A stretch of DNA of 36,413 bases from Deltaproteobacteria bacterium (GTDB lineage: Bacteria > Desulfobacterota > DSM-4660 > Desulfatiglandales > HGW-15), in contig JAFGDM010000106.1 of NCBI GenBank assembly GCA_016932115.1, forward strand, positions 1 to 36,413, read 5' to 3'. A program made the translations under genes and the position numbers. The notes under the pieces are model-generated. The model had not been told where the DNA came from and did not search any database. It saw nothing but the letters and a program-made list of their open reading frames with translations. Below, piece by piece: positions 1 through 8,245 of this stretch. Each line of letters opens with the position of its first letter. Within the stretch, counting starts at the first letter, position 1.

Positions 1-59
1 AAAATTGCTGCATTGCCCTCGCTATACGGCGCACATTATCCAGCCTTCGGGTTTTCTTG

Positions 60-359
60 TCAAACCATTGATTCGGGCTCATTTTTCTCTATTTGAGAGA
101 TCTTTTCATCCAGAAGATCGGTGAGGGTCTCCCTGAACCCATATGGGTAGAGTGCGAATACTTCTGCAAGCCGCCCTGAAAGCTTGTCTGCGATTCTATT
201 CGCGATCGGATTCTCTGCAGCCATGAGCCAGTATTCCTGCTGCCTGATTTTGCTTCGAAGTTTCATTTTCTCGATTTTTTCAAGCCGAGGTACGGAATCC
301 AGCTCCTTTTCAAGGAACTCGATGATCTCGGTTGCGTCCCGTTTTCCGAATCGACTCAT
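60..359 (-). CDS. Hypothetical small helical protein (99 aa)
   Basis: I do not recognise this protein. It is rich in Glu, Lys, Leu and Arg, has no signal peptide, membrane segment or cysteine cluster, and looks largely alpha-helical, so a small soluble cytoplasmic protein is likely. The ATG is well supported: a strong Shine-Dalgarno GGAGGTG ends four bases before it on the minus strand. The gene is transcribed divergently from the YchF-like gene, with 209 bases between the two starts. Positions 1-59, downstream of its stop, hold nothing I can assign. The gene call rests on the ribosome binding site and a composition typical of a real protein; the function is unknown. Confidence 0.6.
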   Translation of the reverse strand: MSRFGKRDATEIIEFLEKELDSVPRLEKIEKMKLRSKIRQQEYWLMAAENPIANRIADKLSGRLAEVFALYPYGFRETLTDLLDEKISQIEKNEPESMV

Positions 360-568
360 GATTCACCTCCATCGAGCAGTCCTCCCATGTAGGGTCGGGC
401 TCCGTCGCCTCCCGGGATCTCCCCGCACGATGGAGCTTGCCCCTCTCCATTTGCATCCGACACCACTGAAATATAGATTTACCGTGCTCGCCGGCTAAAA
501 TCCACTGGTATTTGCTCCCATGCATGCGTATACTATTCATGAGCCCAAGATAAGGAGGGGGGCGTACT

Positions 569-1615
569 ATGAAGCTCGGCATAATCGGCCTGCCCCAGTC
601 CGGCAAGTCAACCCTTTTCGCTGCGCTCTCGGGAACCCGGGGGCAAGGAGGGCTGCAGAAACCGTCCCGATCCGAGCAGCACCTCGCCACGATCAAGGTG
701 GCGGACGAAAGAGTGGACTTTCTGAGCGCGATGTACAAACCCAAGAAAACAACCTATGCCCGGCTCGAATACCTACTTCCCGGGCAACCAACGTCGGCTT
801 TGCCCGGCAAAGCCGAAAACCAGGCCTTCACGCAGGCGCGCGTGTGTGATGCCCTCCTTCATGTGGTCAGGAACTTTGAAGGGCCCGGGGGAGTCCCCCC
901 AAGCCCTGAGACGGATTTCCGGAAGTCGGAAGAAGAGATGATCCTGAGCGATCTCGTCGTGGCGGAAAAAAGGATTGAACGGATCGACCTTGACGCCAAG
1001 CGGGGCAAGAAACCCGATGAAGAGGAGCTTTCCCTGATCAGGGCAAGCCGGGAAATGCTGGAACGGGGACTTCCCCTGCGGCTTAGGCCTGAAATAGCCG
1101 AAGCCCAGGCCCTGAGGGGGTTTACCTTTCTCTCCGCCAAACCCCAGCTCGTGATCATCAACAATGGCGATGAAGATGAATCAATGCCCGAATGGAAGCA
1201 GAAGCCCGAGCATGTTGAAACCCTTGTGGTGCGGGCTCGGCTTGAACAGGATATTGCCTCAATGCCTTCCGAGGAGGCCCGGGAGTTTATGGAAGCATAT
1301 CATATTGACTCTTTCGTCCTGGACCGCGCGATTCAAAGCTCCTACCGCCTCCTCAACCTCATCTCCTTTTTTACCGTTCTCAATGATGAGGTCAGGGCCT
1401 GGACCATAAAGCAGGGGCTGCCCGCCTTGGAGGCGGCAGGGACGGTGCACACAGACATGAAAAAGGGGTTTATCCGGACCGAAGTCCTCTCCTTCGACGA
1501 CCTCAATACCTTAGGGTCCTTCCACGAGGCAAAGCAGAAAGGGGTCGTTCGCCTGGAGGGCAAGGAGTATGTAGTCAAGGATGGAGATATCATCAATTTC
1601 AGATTCAACATCTAA
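569..1615 (+). CDS. Divergent YchF/Obg-like GTPase/ATPase with C-terminal TGS (DUF933) domain
   Basis: A 348-residue relative of YchF, the ribosome-associated ATPase of the Obg family. The P-loop GLPQSGKS lies at residues 7-14. The family stretch around KPKK is at about 57-60, and the C-terminal TGS/DUF933 region ends EGKEYVVKDGDIINFRFN, very like canonical YchF. The central region is unusual. Where YchF has the switch II/G3 signature E-F-V-D-I-A-G-L, this protein reads EYLLPGQP (67-74), so the conserved Asp and the DxxG pattern are gone. The G4-like segment is INNGDED. It is slightly shorter than typical YchF (about 363 aa). An AGGAGGGGG Shine-Dalgarno supports the ATG. It is probably a paralogue with altered or no hydrolysis rather than the housekeeping ychF, so I give no symbol. 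Confidence 0.85.
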   Translation: MKLGIIGLPQSGKSTLFAALSGTRGQGGLQKPSRSEQHLATIKVADERVDFLSAMYKPKKTTYARLEYLLPGQPTSALPGKAENQAFTQARVCDALLHVVRNFEGPGGVPPSPETDFRKSEEEMILSDLVVAEKRIERIDLDAKRGKKPDEEELSLIRASREMLERGLPLRLRPEIAEAQALRGFTFLSAKPQLVIINNGDEDESMPEWKQKPEHVETLVVRARLEQDIASMPSEEAREFMEAYHIDSFVLDRAIQSSYRLLNLISFFTVLNDEVRAWTIKQGLPALEAAGTVHTDMKKGFIRTEVLSFDDLNTLGSFHEAKQKGVVRLEGKEYVVKDGDIINFRFNI

Positions 1616-1709
1616 ACATGAAGGACAAGGAATGGAACAGGGAAACATTTATTTCTTAGAGACACCGACACCACCTTGTTGGTCGTGACTTGTTTGGGAG
1701 GCATAGGCT

Positions 1710-2771
1710 ATGAAAAAGATCAAAGCGGCCATCATCGGAGCAGGCGGATACGGCGGTTGCGGGGCCACTGAACTTCTGATCGGTCACCCCGGCGCGGAGA
1801 TTGTCGCTCTTTTTGACAAGCAGGATATCGGCAAACCCATAAGCAACCTTTATCCCCACCTGAAAGACTTTTGTGATCTGCCGTTACTCGATCCGGCCGA
1901 CCCTCACCGGCCTGAAGACTTTGATGTCGTCTTCTTTTCCACACCCGACGGCGTAGGCCAGAATGAAGCGAAGTATTGGTTAAATAAAAATATTAAAGTA
2001 ATTGATTATAGTGGTGATTTTAGATTTAATGACGTGGAAACTTACCGGGGTTACGCAGCTCGGATCGGGAAAAATCAGGAGCATGCCTCTCCGGATCTCC
2101 TCCCCCGCTCGGTTTACGGCCTGGCCGAACTCCACCGCAAGGAGATCGCCGAATCCCAGGTGGTAGGCAATCCCGGATGCTTTGCCGTAAGCTGCATCCT
2201 AGGGCTTGTTCCTGCCTTCAAGGCGGATCTTGTAGAGGAAGGCTCAATCATTTGTGACTCCAAAACAGGTGTCTCAGGAGCAGGAAAAAAGCCTGCCCCG
2301 AACTTTCATTACCCTGCTCGCTACGATGCTATGAACGCCTACAGAATCTCCGGCCATCAGCACGTCTATGAGATTGAAAGAGAACTGAGCCTGGTGGCCG
2401 GGAAAGAAGTGAAAATCACCTTCACACCCCATGTCATCCCTTTGTGTCGGGGTATCCTGAGCACCCTGTATGGAAGTCTGAAACAAGGCCACACCGCTGA
2501 AACCGCTTTCGAAGCCTACCGGTCCTTTTACAAAGGGGAGCCCTTTGTCAGGGTCTTCGGCCCGGGCAGCATCTTAACAAGCACGGATGTGCGGGGATCT
2601 AATTTCTGCAACATCTCGGTAAACGCGGATGCCAGAACAGGCAAGCTCATTGTGGTGAGCATTATCGATAATCTGGTAAAAGGACAGGCAGGTAGCGCCG
2701 TTCAAAACATGAACATCATGTTCGGCCTCGAAGAAACAACGGGTTTACTGAGACCCGGCCAATTTCCCTAA
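1710..2771 (+). CDS. argC: N-acetyl-gamma-glutamyl-phosphate reductase
   Basis: Third enzyme of arginine biosynthesis: it reduces N-acetylglutamyl phosphate to the semialdehyde with NADPH, in the cytoplasm. The 353-residue length is normal. The N-terminal dinucleotide-binding motif is GAGGYGGCGATELL (about 11-24). The active-site cysteine lies in GNPGCFAVS (around residue 155), the family's GNPGC motif. The conserved VIDYSGDFR segment and the GHQHVYEIE segment are present. The start follows GGGAGGC. It lies 94 bases after the YchF-like gene on the same strand. No other arg genes are in the window. Codons for about 20 residues around VIDYSGDFRF (positions 1970-2032) are extremely AT-rich and contain no C at all, unlike the rest of the gene; see the separate entry. 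Confidence 0.93.
   Translation: MKKIKAAIIGAGGYGGCGATELLIGHPGAEIVALFDKQDIGKPISNLYPHLKDFCDLPLLDPADPHRPEDFDVVFFSTPDGVGQNEAKYWLNKNIKVIDYSGDFRFNDVETYRGYAARIGKNQEHASPDLLPRSVYGLAELHRKEIAESQVVGNPGCFAVSCILGLVPAFKADLVEEGSIICDSKTGVSGAGKKPAPNFHYPARYDAMNAYRISGHQHVYEIERELSLVAGKEVKITFTPHVIPLCRGILSTLYGSLKQGHTAETAFEAYRSFYKGEPFVRVFGPGSILTSTDVRGSNFCNISVNADARTGKLIVVSIIDNLVKGQAGSAVQNMNIMFGLEETTGLLRPGQFP
1970..2032 (+). other. C-free, AT-rich tract inside argC
   Basis: Sixty-three consecutive bases contain no C and only about ten G, inside a gene that is otherwise GC-rich. Nearly every degenerate codon position is A or T (for example tta, aat, aaa, att, gta, gat, tat, agt, ggt, aga), yet the encoded residues are the conserved ArgC segment and the frame is intact. 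Confidence 0.85.
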
Positions 2772-2874
2772 ACCTGACTGATTACATCGTAAATCTATTT
2801 TTTCATACCATTTTGGCTTTCTGGAATAAGGTCCCGCAGCCGGTGTGGATAGCAAAGCATTCCAAAAAGCTCCT

Positions 2875-2901
2875 GAGAAACTCGAAATCAACTAGTTTCT
2901 C
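2875..2901 (+). other. Stem-loop between argC and typA
   Basis: Perfect 8-bp inverted repeat GAGAAACT (2875-2882) and AGTTTCTC (2894-2901) around an 11-base loop, in the 195-base argC-typA spacer. There is no clean U-run after it, so it may be a weak or Rho-assisted terminator of argC, or a regulatory structure upstream of typA. Confidence 0.45.
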
Positions 2902-2966
2902 TCATAAATAAATATGTACCGAAGCGCCGGGGCCGTTTACTCAAATAGTACCATTAGAACAGGATC

Positions 2967-4823
2967 ATGCATGCCATGTTTAAAATAGGGCAAAACCAAA
3001 CCTTGAGAAACATCGCCATCATCTCCCACGTTGATCACGGCAAGACAACCCTAGTGGATTCCTTGTTTCGCCGGAGCGGCATGTTCAGAGATAATCAGGA
3101 GGTCGGTGAAAGGCTGATGGATAACCTGGAGCTCGAGCGTGAGCGGGGAATCACAATCGCGGCCAAGAACTGCTCAGTGATGTGGAAAGGGGTTCGCATC
3201 AATATTATCGACACCCCTGGTCACGCGGATTTCGGCGGCGAAGTGGAGCGTGCCGTCTCCATGGTCGATGGTGCCATCCTTCTCGTGGACGCATCCGAAG
3301 GTCCCCTTCCCCAAACCCGCTTCGTTCTGAAAAAAGCGCTCGACGCCCACCTTAAGATCATCGTGGTGATCAATAAGATCGACCGTCCAGACGCCCGTCC
3401 CGAACAGGTTCTGGATGAAATCTACGATCTTCTCATCGACCTGAATGCGACCGAGGATCAGCTTGACTTTCCTCTGCTCTACGCCGTGGGTCGGGACGGA
3501 ATCGCGCAAAAGACCCTCAATGAAGAAGGTCAGGATCTCCACCTCCTGCTGGATACGATCCTTGCAGAGATCCCAGCTCCCTCTTGCGACCCCGATGCGC
3601 CTTTTCAGATGCTTGTATCCGATCTGGGCTATTCGGACTATGTAGGGCGACTGGCCATTGGAAAAATCTTCCACGGCACGGCCAGATCCAGAGACAGTCT
3701 CGTGTGCATCGGCGAATCCGACGAGATCATGCCTCTCACAGTATCGCAAATCCAGGTTTACGAAGGAACCAAGCTCAGGAACATGGATGAGGTTCAACCC
3801 GGCGATATTGTGGTGCTTGCAGGGATCGAGGAGGTAAAAATCGGCGACACCATATGCAACAGAGAGCGGCCCCTGGCTCTTCCCCGAATTACCGTGGATG
3901 AACCGACGGTATCCATGAAATTCATGGTGAATACGTCACCCCTCGGGGGACGGGACGGGACTTATGTCCAGTTAAGCCGGATTCACGCCCGCCTCGTGAA
4001 AGAGGCCAGGAGAAACGTGGCCATCCAGGTGGAAAAAGGGGAAGAGCCGGATAGCGTCCTGGTCAAGGGCCGGGGAGAATTCCAACTGGCTATCCTCATC
4101 GAGACCATGCGCCGGGAAGGCTATGAATTCTGCGTGGGCCGTCCCCAGGTGCTCTACCGTTACAAAGACAGTCGGAAGCTGGAGCCTATAGAGCGCGTGC
4201 TCATCGATTGCGAAGATCGGTTTCTCGGCGTGGTCACGGAAAAACTGCTTCTTCGCAAGGGCAAGATGATCCAACTCATCAACAACGGCAAAGGCCGGAT
4301 GAGGATGGAATTCTCCGTACCCGCCCGCACTCTGATCGGATACCGTGACGAGTTTCTGACGGACACCCGCGGCGCAGGCACTATGCACACCCTTTTCGAC
4401 GGCTACGAGGATTTCAGGGGAGAGTGCCTGAGCCGATTCACAGGCTCCATCGTCGCCGACCGCACAGGACACGCCGTCCCTTATGCCCTGTTCAATCTTG
4501 AACCCCGGGGTCGCCTTTTGATCGTGCCGGGAGATGCGGTTTACGAGGGCATGATCATCGGAGAACATAACCGCGGTGAAGATATCGACGTCAACCCGTG
4601 CAAGGAGAAGAAGCTCTCCAACATGAGGGCTGCAGGAAAGGATGAGAATGTCATTCTCTCTCCCGTGAAGCCGCTCACCCTTGAGCAGGCCATCTCTTTT
4701 ATCCGTGAAGACGAGTTGGTAGAGATCACACCCTTGGCTGTACGCATGCGGAAAATCGTGCTTTCGGCTCAGAAACGCCGCACCCTTCGTCCTTCCAGGA
4801 GCAAGGATAGGAAAGCCGCGTGA
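2967..4823 (+). CDS. typA: Ribosome-associated translational GTPase TypA/BipA
   Basis: A 618-residue translational GTPase of the EF-G/LepA superfamily. It binds the ribosome and supports 50S assembly and stress adaptation. G motifs are all present: G1 HVDHGKTTL near residue 21, the switch I effector stretch [10 protein letters not shown]3 [14 protein letters not shown], and G4 NKID in [10 protein letters not shown]. The TypA-type C-terminal domain follows, including the [12 protein letters not shown] segment. Length is normal for TypA (607-620). The first ATG (MHAMFK) has only a weak upstream AGGATC; the ATG three codons on (2976) is an alternative. It is monocistronic: a hairpin lies upstream and a convergent pilZ gene 17 bases downstream. 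Confidence 0.96.
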   Translation: MHAMFKIGQNQTLRNIAIISHVDHGKTTLVDSLFRRSGMFRDNQEVGERLMDNLELERERGITIAAKNCSVMWKGVRINIIDTPGHADFGGEVERAVSMVDGAILLVDASEGPLPQTRFVLKKALDAHLKIIVVINKIDRPDARPEQVLDEIYDLLIDLNATEDQLDFPLLYAVGRDGIAQKTLNEEGQDLHLLLDTILAEIPAPSCDPDAPFQMLVSDLGYSDYVGRLAIGKIFHGTARSRDSLVCIGESDEIMPLTVSQIQVYEGTKLRNMDEVQPGDIVVLAGIEEVKIGDTICNRERPLALPRITVDEPTVSMKFMVNTSPLGGRDGTYVQLSRIHARLVKEARRNVAIQVEKGEEPDSVLVKGRGEFQLAILIETMRREGYEFCVGRPQVLYRYKDSRKLEPIERVLIDCEDRFLGVVTEKLLLRKGKMIQLINNGKGRMRMEFSVPARTLIGYRDEFLTDTRGAGTMHTLFDGYEDFRGECLSRFTGSIVADRTGHAVPYALFNLEPRGRLLIVPGDAVYEGMIIGEHNRGEDIDVNPCKEKKLSNMRAAGKDENVILSPVKPLTLEQAISFIREDELVEITPLAVRMRKIVLSAQKRRTLRPSRSKDRKAA

Positions 4824-4826
4824 TAC

Positions 4827-4864
4827 CTGAGTATGTAAGACTATGACTCAGCGGGGTTTTTCTT
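4827..4864. terminator. Possible terminator between convergent typA and pilZ
   Basis: CTGAGT (4827-4832) pairs with ACTCAG (4846-4851), followed in the typA direction by cgggg and a T-rich run (4857 onward). The stop codon of the convergent pilZ gene lies in the loop. The stem is only 6 bp, so this is a moderate call. Confidence 0.4.
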
Positions 4865-5203
4865 AGCCGTTAAAGACGCTAAGGCTTCGCCGAATTGTTC
4901 CCGATCCTCTCGGGAGATCCTCACAAAGCAAAAGCCCATGCCGGGAATGGTGTGTTCAGGTTTGAAATTTTCCAGATTGGACCAAGCAAGCTCACCCCGA
5001 ACCTCGACCGGGTTTTCAGGAAGCCCGATCCTCATATGGCATAATTCACCCTCTTTGAGCCTCTGCGGGCAGTGAAAAAAAACCCCTTCAACAGTCAGGC
5101 TTCTTGTTTCGCCGCTCGCCTCACCGTCACGGGTAAGGACTGTAACGGGCCACCTCTCGCTCAATTTGGGATGATCTCGCTTTTTAGAAATTTCAACCAT
5201 CAT
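4841..5203 (-). CDS. Small PilZ-type protein
   Basis: A single-domain protein of 120 residues with the PilZ beta-barrel pattern: a basic N-terminus, ERWPVTVLTRDG, a strand pair around SLTVEGVFFHCP, and the typical closing stretch GMGFCFVRISREDREQF. PilZ domains usually bind cyclic di-GMP through RxxxR and [D/N]xSxxG. Here the second motif is degenerate (TRSLTVEG lacks the acidic or amide first residue), so binding is uncertain and it may instead act by protein contact. Two adjacent ATG codons exist. The Shine-Dalgarno GAGGT is 3 bases from the first (5203) and 6 from the second (5200), so 5200 may be the true start. A sigma-54-like promoter lies 37 bases upstream. Confidence 0.75.
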   Translation of the reverse strand: MMVEISKKRDHPKLSERWPVTVLTRDGEASGETRSLTVEGVFFHCPQRLKEGELCHMRIGLPENPVEVRGELAWSNLENFKPEHTIPGMGFCFVRISREDREQFGEALASLTAKKNPAES

Positions 5204-5239
5204 TTTACCTCGTGGAAACCGGAATGATGGTTAAAAGGA

Positions 5240-5255
5240 AGCAAAATCTTTGCCA
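5240..5255 (-). promoter_or_regulatory. Sigma-54-like -24/-12 promoter of the pilZ gene
   Basis: Read on the minus strand: TGGCAAAGATTTTGCT. This keeps the TGGC and TTGCW cores of the sigma-54 consensus TGGCACG-N4-TTGCW, with GG and GC exactly 10 bases apart. Expected transcription start is near 5229, giving a leader of about 27 bases before the pilZ start. Confidence 0.6.
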
Positions 5256-5398
5256 GCTCAATGCGCTCCCCATATTCAAATCAATTTCAACGTGTTACAT
5301 CCTTAGGACAGCATCGCCTTTCGTATATTTGCCATATTTTGTCAGGAAGCGGCAAAAAAAGTAGCTTCATCCCGCCTGAGCTCCCTTCAGCCTAAATC

Positions 5399-5442
5399 AT
5401 ATTGACATTAATATTGACAAGATACCTCATATTAGATATAAT
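5399..5442 (+). promoter_or_regulatory. Perfect sigma-70 consensus promoter of the J-domain gene
   Basis: TTGACA (5414-5419), a 17-base spacer and TATAAT (5437-5442): an exact match to the consensus at both hexamers and in spacing. A second TTGACA sits 12 bases upstream, because ATATTGACA is directly repeated at 5399-5407 and 5411-5419. The region is markedly AT-rich. Predicted start near 5449, leader of about 40 bases. Confidence 0.8.
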
Positions 5443-5487
5443 ATTATATAATTTCATGTAATACATCTCAGAAGGTTTTTTGCATAG

Positions 5488-6087
5488 ATGAGGTCATCAG
5501 CAATGCTACAGGACGTCAGTACAGCTTTCATAGATTATTACGAGATTCTTCAGCTCAGTCCGAAGGCGGATCAGGATACGATAGAGCGTGTTTACCGTCT
5601 CATGGCAAAGAAGTATCACCCGGACAGCGTTAGCGGGGGTGATGAGGAAAAATTCAGGAATGTGTCGGATGCATTTCGCGTTCTCACCGATCCGGTCAAG
5701 AGGGCCGGCTACGATGCAAATTATGATAGGGAGCATACCTACCGGCTGCAGGTCCTTTCCGATCAACCGGATTTTCATGAGCCCCAGGAAGACAGAGGGA
5801 TCCAGAAAGGAATCCTCTCCCTCCTTCATTCCGCACGCAGGCGCGATGCGAGCAACCCCGGGGTTGGGATCTACGAACTGGAGAAGCTTCTGAGGATACC
5901 TGAAAAACATCTGGAGTTTCACCTCTGGTATCTGAAAGAAAAGCGCTGGATCCAGCGCACTGAAAACGGTCAGTTGGCCATTACGGCCGACGGCGTGGAC
6001 GAGGCCATGAAAAACGGGAATCACAATGGGGGCAAACACCTCCTGACATCTGGCCCTCAAGATCAATCCCGAAATGGATTGGAATGA
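5488..6087 (+). CDS. J-domain protein with C-terminal winged-helix-like region
   Basis: A 199-residue protein. Residues 16-80 form a J domain (DYYEILQLSPKADQDTI onward) with the essential HPD motif at 44-46, so it should stimulate a DnaK/Hsp70 ATPase. It lacks the G/F region, zinc fingers and client-binding domain of true DnaJ, which is encoded separately at 28535. The C-terminal part (about 110-185: GIYELEKLLRIPEKHLEFHLWYLKEKRW then a short beta hairpin) looks like a winged-helix DNA- or protein-binding module. Two starts are possible: 5488, 12 bases after AGAAGG, or ATG 5503, 8 bases after GAGGT; the second gives MLQDVSTAF. It is driven by a perfect sigma-70 promoter. Its clients or targets are unknown. 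Confidence 0.8.
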   Translation: MRSSAMLQDVSTAFIDYYEILQLSPKADQDTIERVYRLMAKKYHPDSVSGGDEEKFRNVSDAFRVLTDPVKRAGYDANYDREHTYRLQVLSDQPDFHEPQEDRGIQKGILSLLHSARRRDASNPGVGIYELEKLLRIPEKHLEFHLWYLKEKRWIQRTENGQLAITADGVDEAMKNGNHNGGKHLLTSGPQDQSRNGLE

Positions 6088-6200
6088 AAAGCTACACAAG
6101 AATTATCATTCCCAAAATAGGCATTTCCACGCCTTAGAGCATCATTTTCGAGCCGGGAAACAACACTGTCAAACACTTATCTTGCTCCGAGCCCGGGTTC

Positions 6201-6248
6201 GTAAAGCTATGAGCTATAAGCCCCCCTCCCATGAGCTGTGAGCTTTTT
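6201..6248 (+). repeat. Heptamer-periodic repeat / hairpin after the J-domain gene
   Basis: Three contiguous 7-base units ending in AGC (6201-6221, including TATGAGC), an 8-base C-rich interruption, then two more (6230-6243, CATGAGC and TGTGAGC), followed by TTTTT. AAAGCT (6203-6208) and AGCTTT (6241-6246) can also pair, so the element may serve as a terminator for the J-domain gene. The other gene in this spacer is convergent. Confidence 0.5.
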
Positions 6249-6277
6249 CCGCCGAGAAAAGCAAGATGTTCCCCGAT

Positions 6278-7867
6278 CTACGGTTCCGAGGAAATGATGA
6301 TGATGTTGTTGTCCTCCCGAGATTCCGGGATCACATTCCCGCAGTCTATTTCCGCTATGATATAAGCGGGGTAATCAGTCCCCAGCAGCTTGTCCTTAAA
6401 CTCGAGCGCTACGGTGACTCCGCCATCCGCCGTTATGTTTTTGGCGATGGAATTGGCAACCATAGTATCCTCTGAATCCAGGACGCAGTCAAAAGAGAGA
6501 TAAAATCTTACGGAAACAGAGTCAACTTTCTGGTTCCCTAAATTATTCACGAGAAACTTACCTTTGATCCAGACACTCTTTCCTTTCAAAAAGCGCGAAA
6601 GGGAAAGCCATTCCCCCGTGAGATCAGTAAAAGTGTCCACCACATCGATGCTGGGTTTTCGGACAGCGACATTGCACTTGTCGCTTGACTTCGAGCCGCT
6701 CTGATCGGTAACGGTCAACTGGAAAATAAGAGGTTCGCCGTCGTAGCTTACCGTCGGCGCCGTGAAACGGGTTTCGATAGCCCCAGGGTTGTCGAGCGCC
6801 GCAGGAGGACCCTCGGCCTGACTCCACTGATAGGATGCAATCCCGCCGTCCGCATCTGAAGAGCCCGAGCCGTCCAATAAAACCGTGTCGCCTTCAGAAG
6901 CTGTCTGATCAGGTCCGGCCTCAGCCAAAGGAGGCTCATTGGTCAGCCCCGGCACGCTTACCACACAAGTATCCGTATCTTGAAGCCCGTAACGGTCGGT
7001 GACCGTCAACGTAAATGTCAACGACTCACCCTCGGGGCCCGGGCTTGACGCCGTGAAAGCAGCCTGCGCAGACCATGGATATGCGAGTTCAACGGGCGTC
7101 CCCTCGGCCTGGGTCCATTCGTAAGATGTAATCACGCCGTCAATGTCATAGGATGCCGAGCCATCCAGGGTAACAATCTCATTCGCATACACCACTTGCT
7201 CATGCCCTGCATCCGCAATGGGAGGGATATTGAGCCAGGTTACATTGACTAGACACTGATCAGAGGCTCGGTTACCGCCCCGATCCGTGACAGTAAGCTG
7301 GAATCCGAGGACTGAGCCGTCGGCGCTCACATCGGGAGCGACAAAAGATGTAGCTACCGCGGAGGGGTTCGCCAAGACGACCACAGGCCCGCTGATTTGC
7401 TGCCACTCATACGTTGCGATTCCGTCGTCCTGGTCGACTGAGTTGAGACCGCTAAGGGTGGCCATACTGCCTTCCTCGACCGTCTGATCAGGCCCTGCAT
7501 CAGCCACGGGCGGCCTGTTGGCGATGGACACGGTCAAGGTTGCAACCTCGTTTGAGTAGCCGCTTTCGCGGCCCTCTGTGTCGTAAGCCGTCACTGTGAA
7601 GTAGTAATTCTCCCGGTCACTCAGTCCGGTTAGAGTGAATGAGGTGGTGTTCCCCACATCAATCGGAGAAGGCCCTTGAAAGGAGTCGGCTCCATCGTAT
7701 GGAGGCCCGCTGGTTCCTGCTTTGTAGTAGAGTTTGTAGCCCGCCAGAGTGGGTTCATTGTTAGGGTCCCAGGTTAAGCTCAAGTCCCCGGCGTTCGCCG
7801 GCCCTGCAATCGCAGTAAGGATGAAAAACAGAATAGCGACGGCGTTTATGCTCCTTTTGATACACAT
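6278..7867 (-). CDS. Secreted Fn3 and triple PKD-repeat protein with CARDB-like C-terminus
   Basis: A 529-residue exported protein. Residues 1-27 are a classical signal peptide (basic start, hydrophobic core, ANA-G cleavage site). A fibronectin type III domain follows (about 28-113). Then come three PKD/Ig-like repeats (about 117-210, 213-304 and 310-403), each opening with a variant of PPVADAGPDQTV and ending FQLTVTDRGG-like. The C-terminal ~120 residues (VDTFTDLTGEW to EIDCGNVIPESREDNN) resemble a CARDB-type beta domain, whose DNN ending is typical. No enzyme domain or anchor is visible, so a role in adhesion or as an extracellular scaffold is inferred. The ATG at 7867 follows GGGAGGGGG; an in-frame GTG at 7882 lies inside that ribosome site and is unlikely. 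A sigma-54-like element lies about 100 bases upstream. Confidence 0.85.
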   Translation of the reverse strand: MCIKRSINAVAILFFILTAIAGPANAGDLSLTWDPNNEPTLAGYKLYYKAGTSGPPYDGADSFQGPSPIDVGNTTSFTLTGLSDRENYYFTVTAYDTEGRESGYSNEVATLTVSIANRPPVADAGPDQTVEEGSMATLSGLNSVDQDDGIATYEWQQISGPVVVLANPSAVATSFVAPDVSADGSVLGFQLTVTDRGGNRASDQCLVNVTWLNIPPIADAGHEQVVYANEIVTLDGSASYDIDGVITSYEWTQAEGTPVELAYPWSAQAAFTASSPGPEGESLTFTLTVTDRYGLQDTDTCVVSVPGLTNEPPLAEAGPDQTASEGDTVLLDGSGSSDADGGIASYQWSQAEGPPAALDNPGAIETRFTAPTVSYDGEPLIFQLTVTDQSGSKSSDKCNVAVRKPSIDVVDTFTDLTGEWLSLSRFLKGKSVWIKGKFLVNNLGNQKVDSVSVRFYLSFDCVLDSEDTMVANSIAKNITADGGVTVALEFKDKLLGTDYPAYIIAEIDCGNVIPESREDNNIIIISSEP

Positions 7868-7969
7868 TGTTCCCCCTCCCACGACGCACTCCCCTGCCCC
7901 CCAACAGGTGCATCGCGGAAAAGAGGCGCGCCGGTTCCTGTGAAAATGCTGTTCTTTTTCCTGGGAATC

Positions 7970-7984
7970 GCAAATGCCGTACCA
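7970..7984 (-). promoter_or_regulatory. Sigma-54-like -24/-12 promoter of the PKD-repeat gene
   Basis: Read on the minus strand: TGGTACGGCATTTGC. Against TGGCACG-N4-TTGC there is one mismatch, and GG and GC are exactly 10 bases apart. Predicted start near 7957, about 90 bases before the ATG at 7867. Confidence 0.6.
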
Positions 7985-8092
7985 AAAGGAGATTCAAGGA
8001 ACCGGGATTTTAGGGAAACGAGGCCCTCGTGAAATAGCCCGTCAGATCAGAGATTTAGCTTTACAAAGAAGGTAGGCTGGATAAAGCACGCT

Positions 8093-8108
8093 GCGCAGAG
8101 GCGCAGAG
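8093..8108. repeat. Tandem 8-bp repeat GCGCAGAG x2
   Basis: GCGCAGAG at 8093-8100 is repeated exactly at 8101-8108. Short intergenic duplication with no assigned role. Confidence 0.7.
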
Positions 8109-8245
8109 GAAAGACGTTATAGATTGGATTTATGTGAACTATATGTGTACCAATTTATACGCTACTCTTATCCCACCATGAAACCCTATTCCTCAAAACC
8201 AGCTCCAAGTCAAATATTCAAATTTCGAACATCCTCACAAAAAGG

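Noticed and set aside
506-534. Promoter for the YchF-like gene (TATACT at 529-534)
   Set aside because: The -10 is good, but the hexamer 17 bases upstream (TGGTAT) is a poor -35; not strong enough to list as a feature.
1618-1659. Tiny 13-codon frame between the YchF-like gene and argC
   Set aside because: No ribosome site at a proper distance and too short to support.
3174-4568. Two long minus-strand frames opposite typA (about 200 codons each)
   Set aside because: They mirror a highly conserved GTPase gene; GC-rich coding DNA commonly leaves such antisense frames open.
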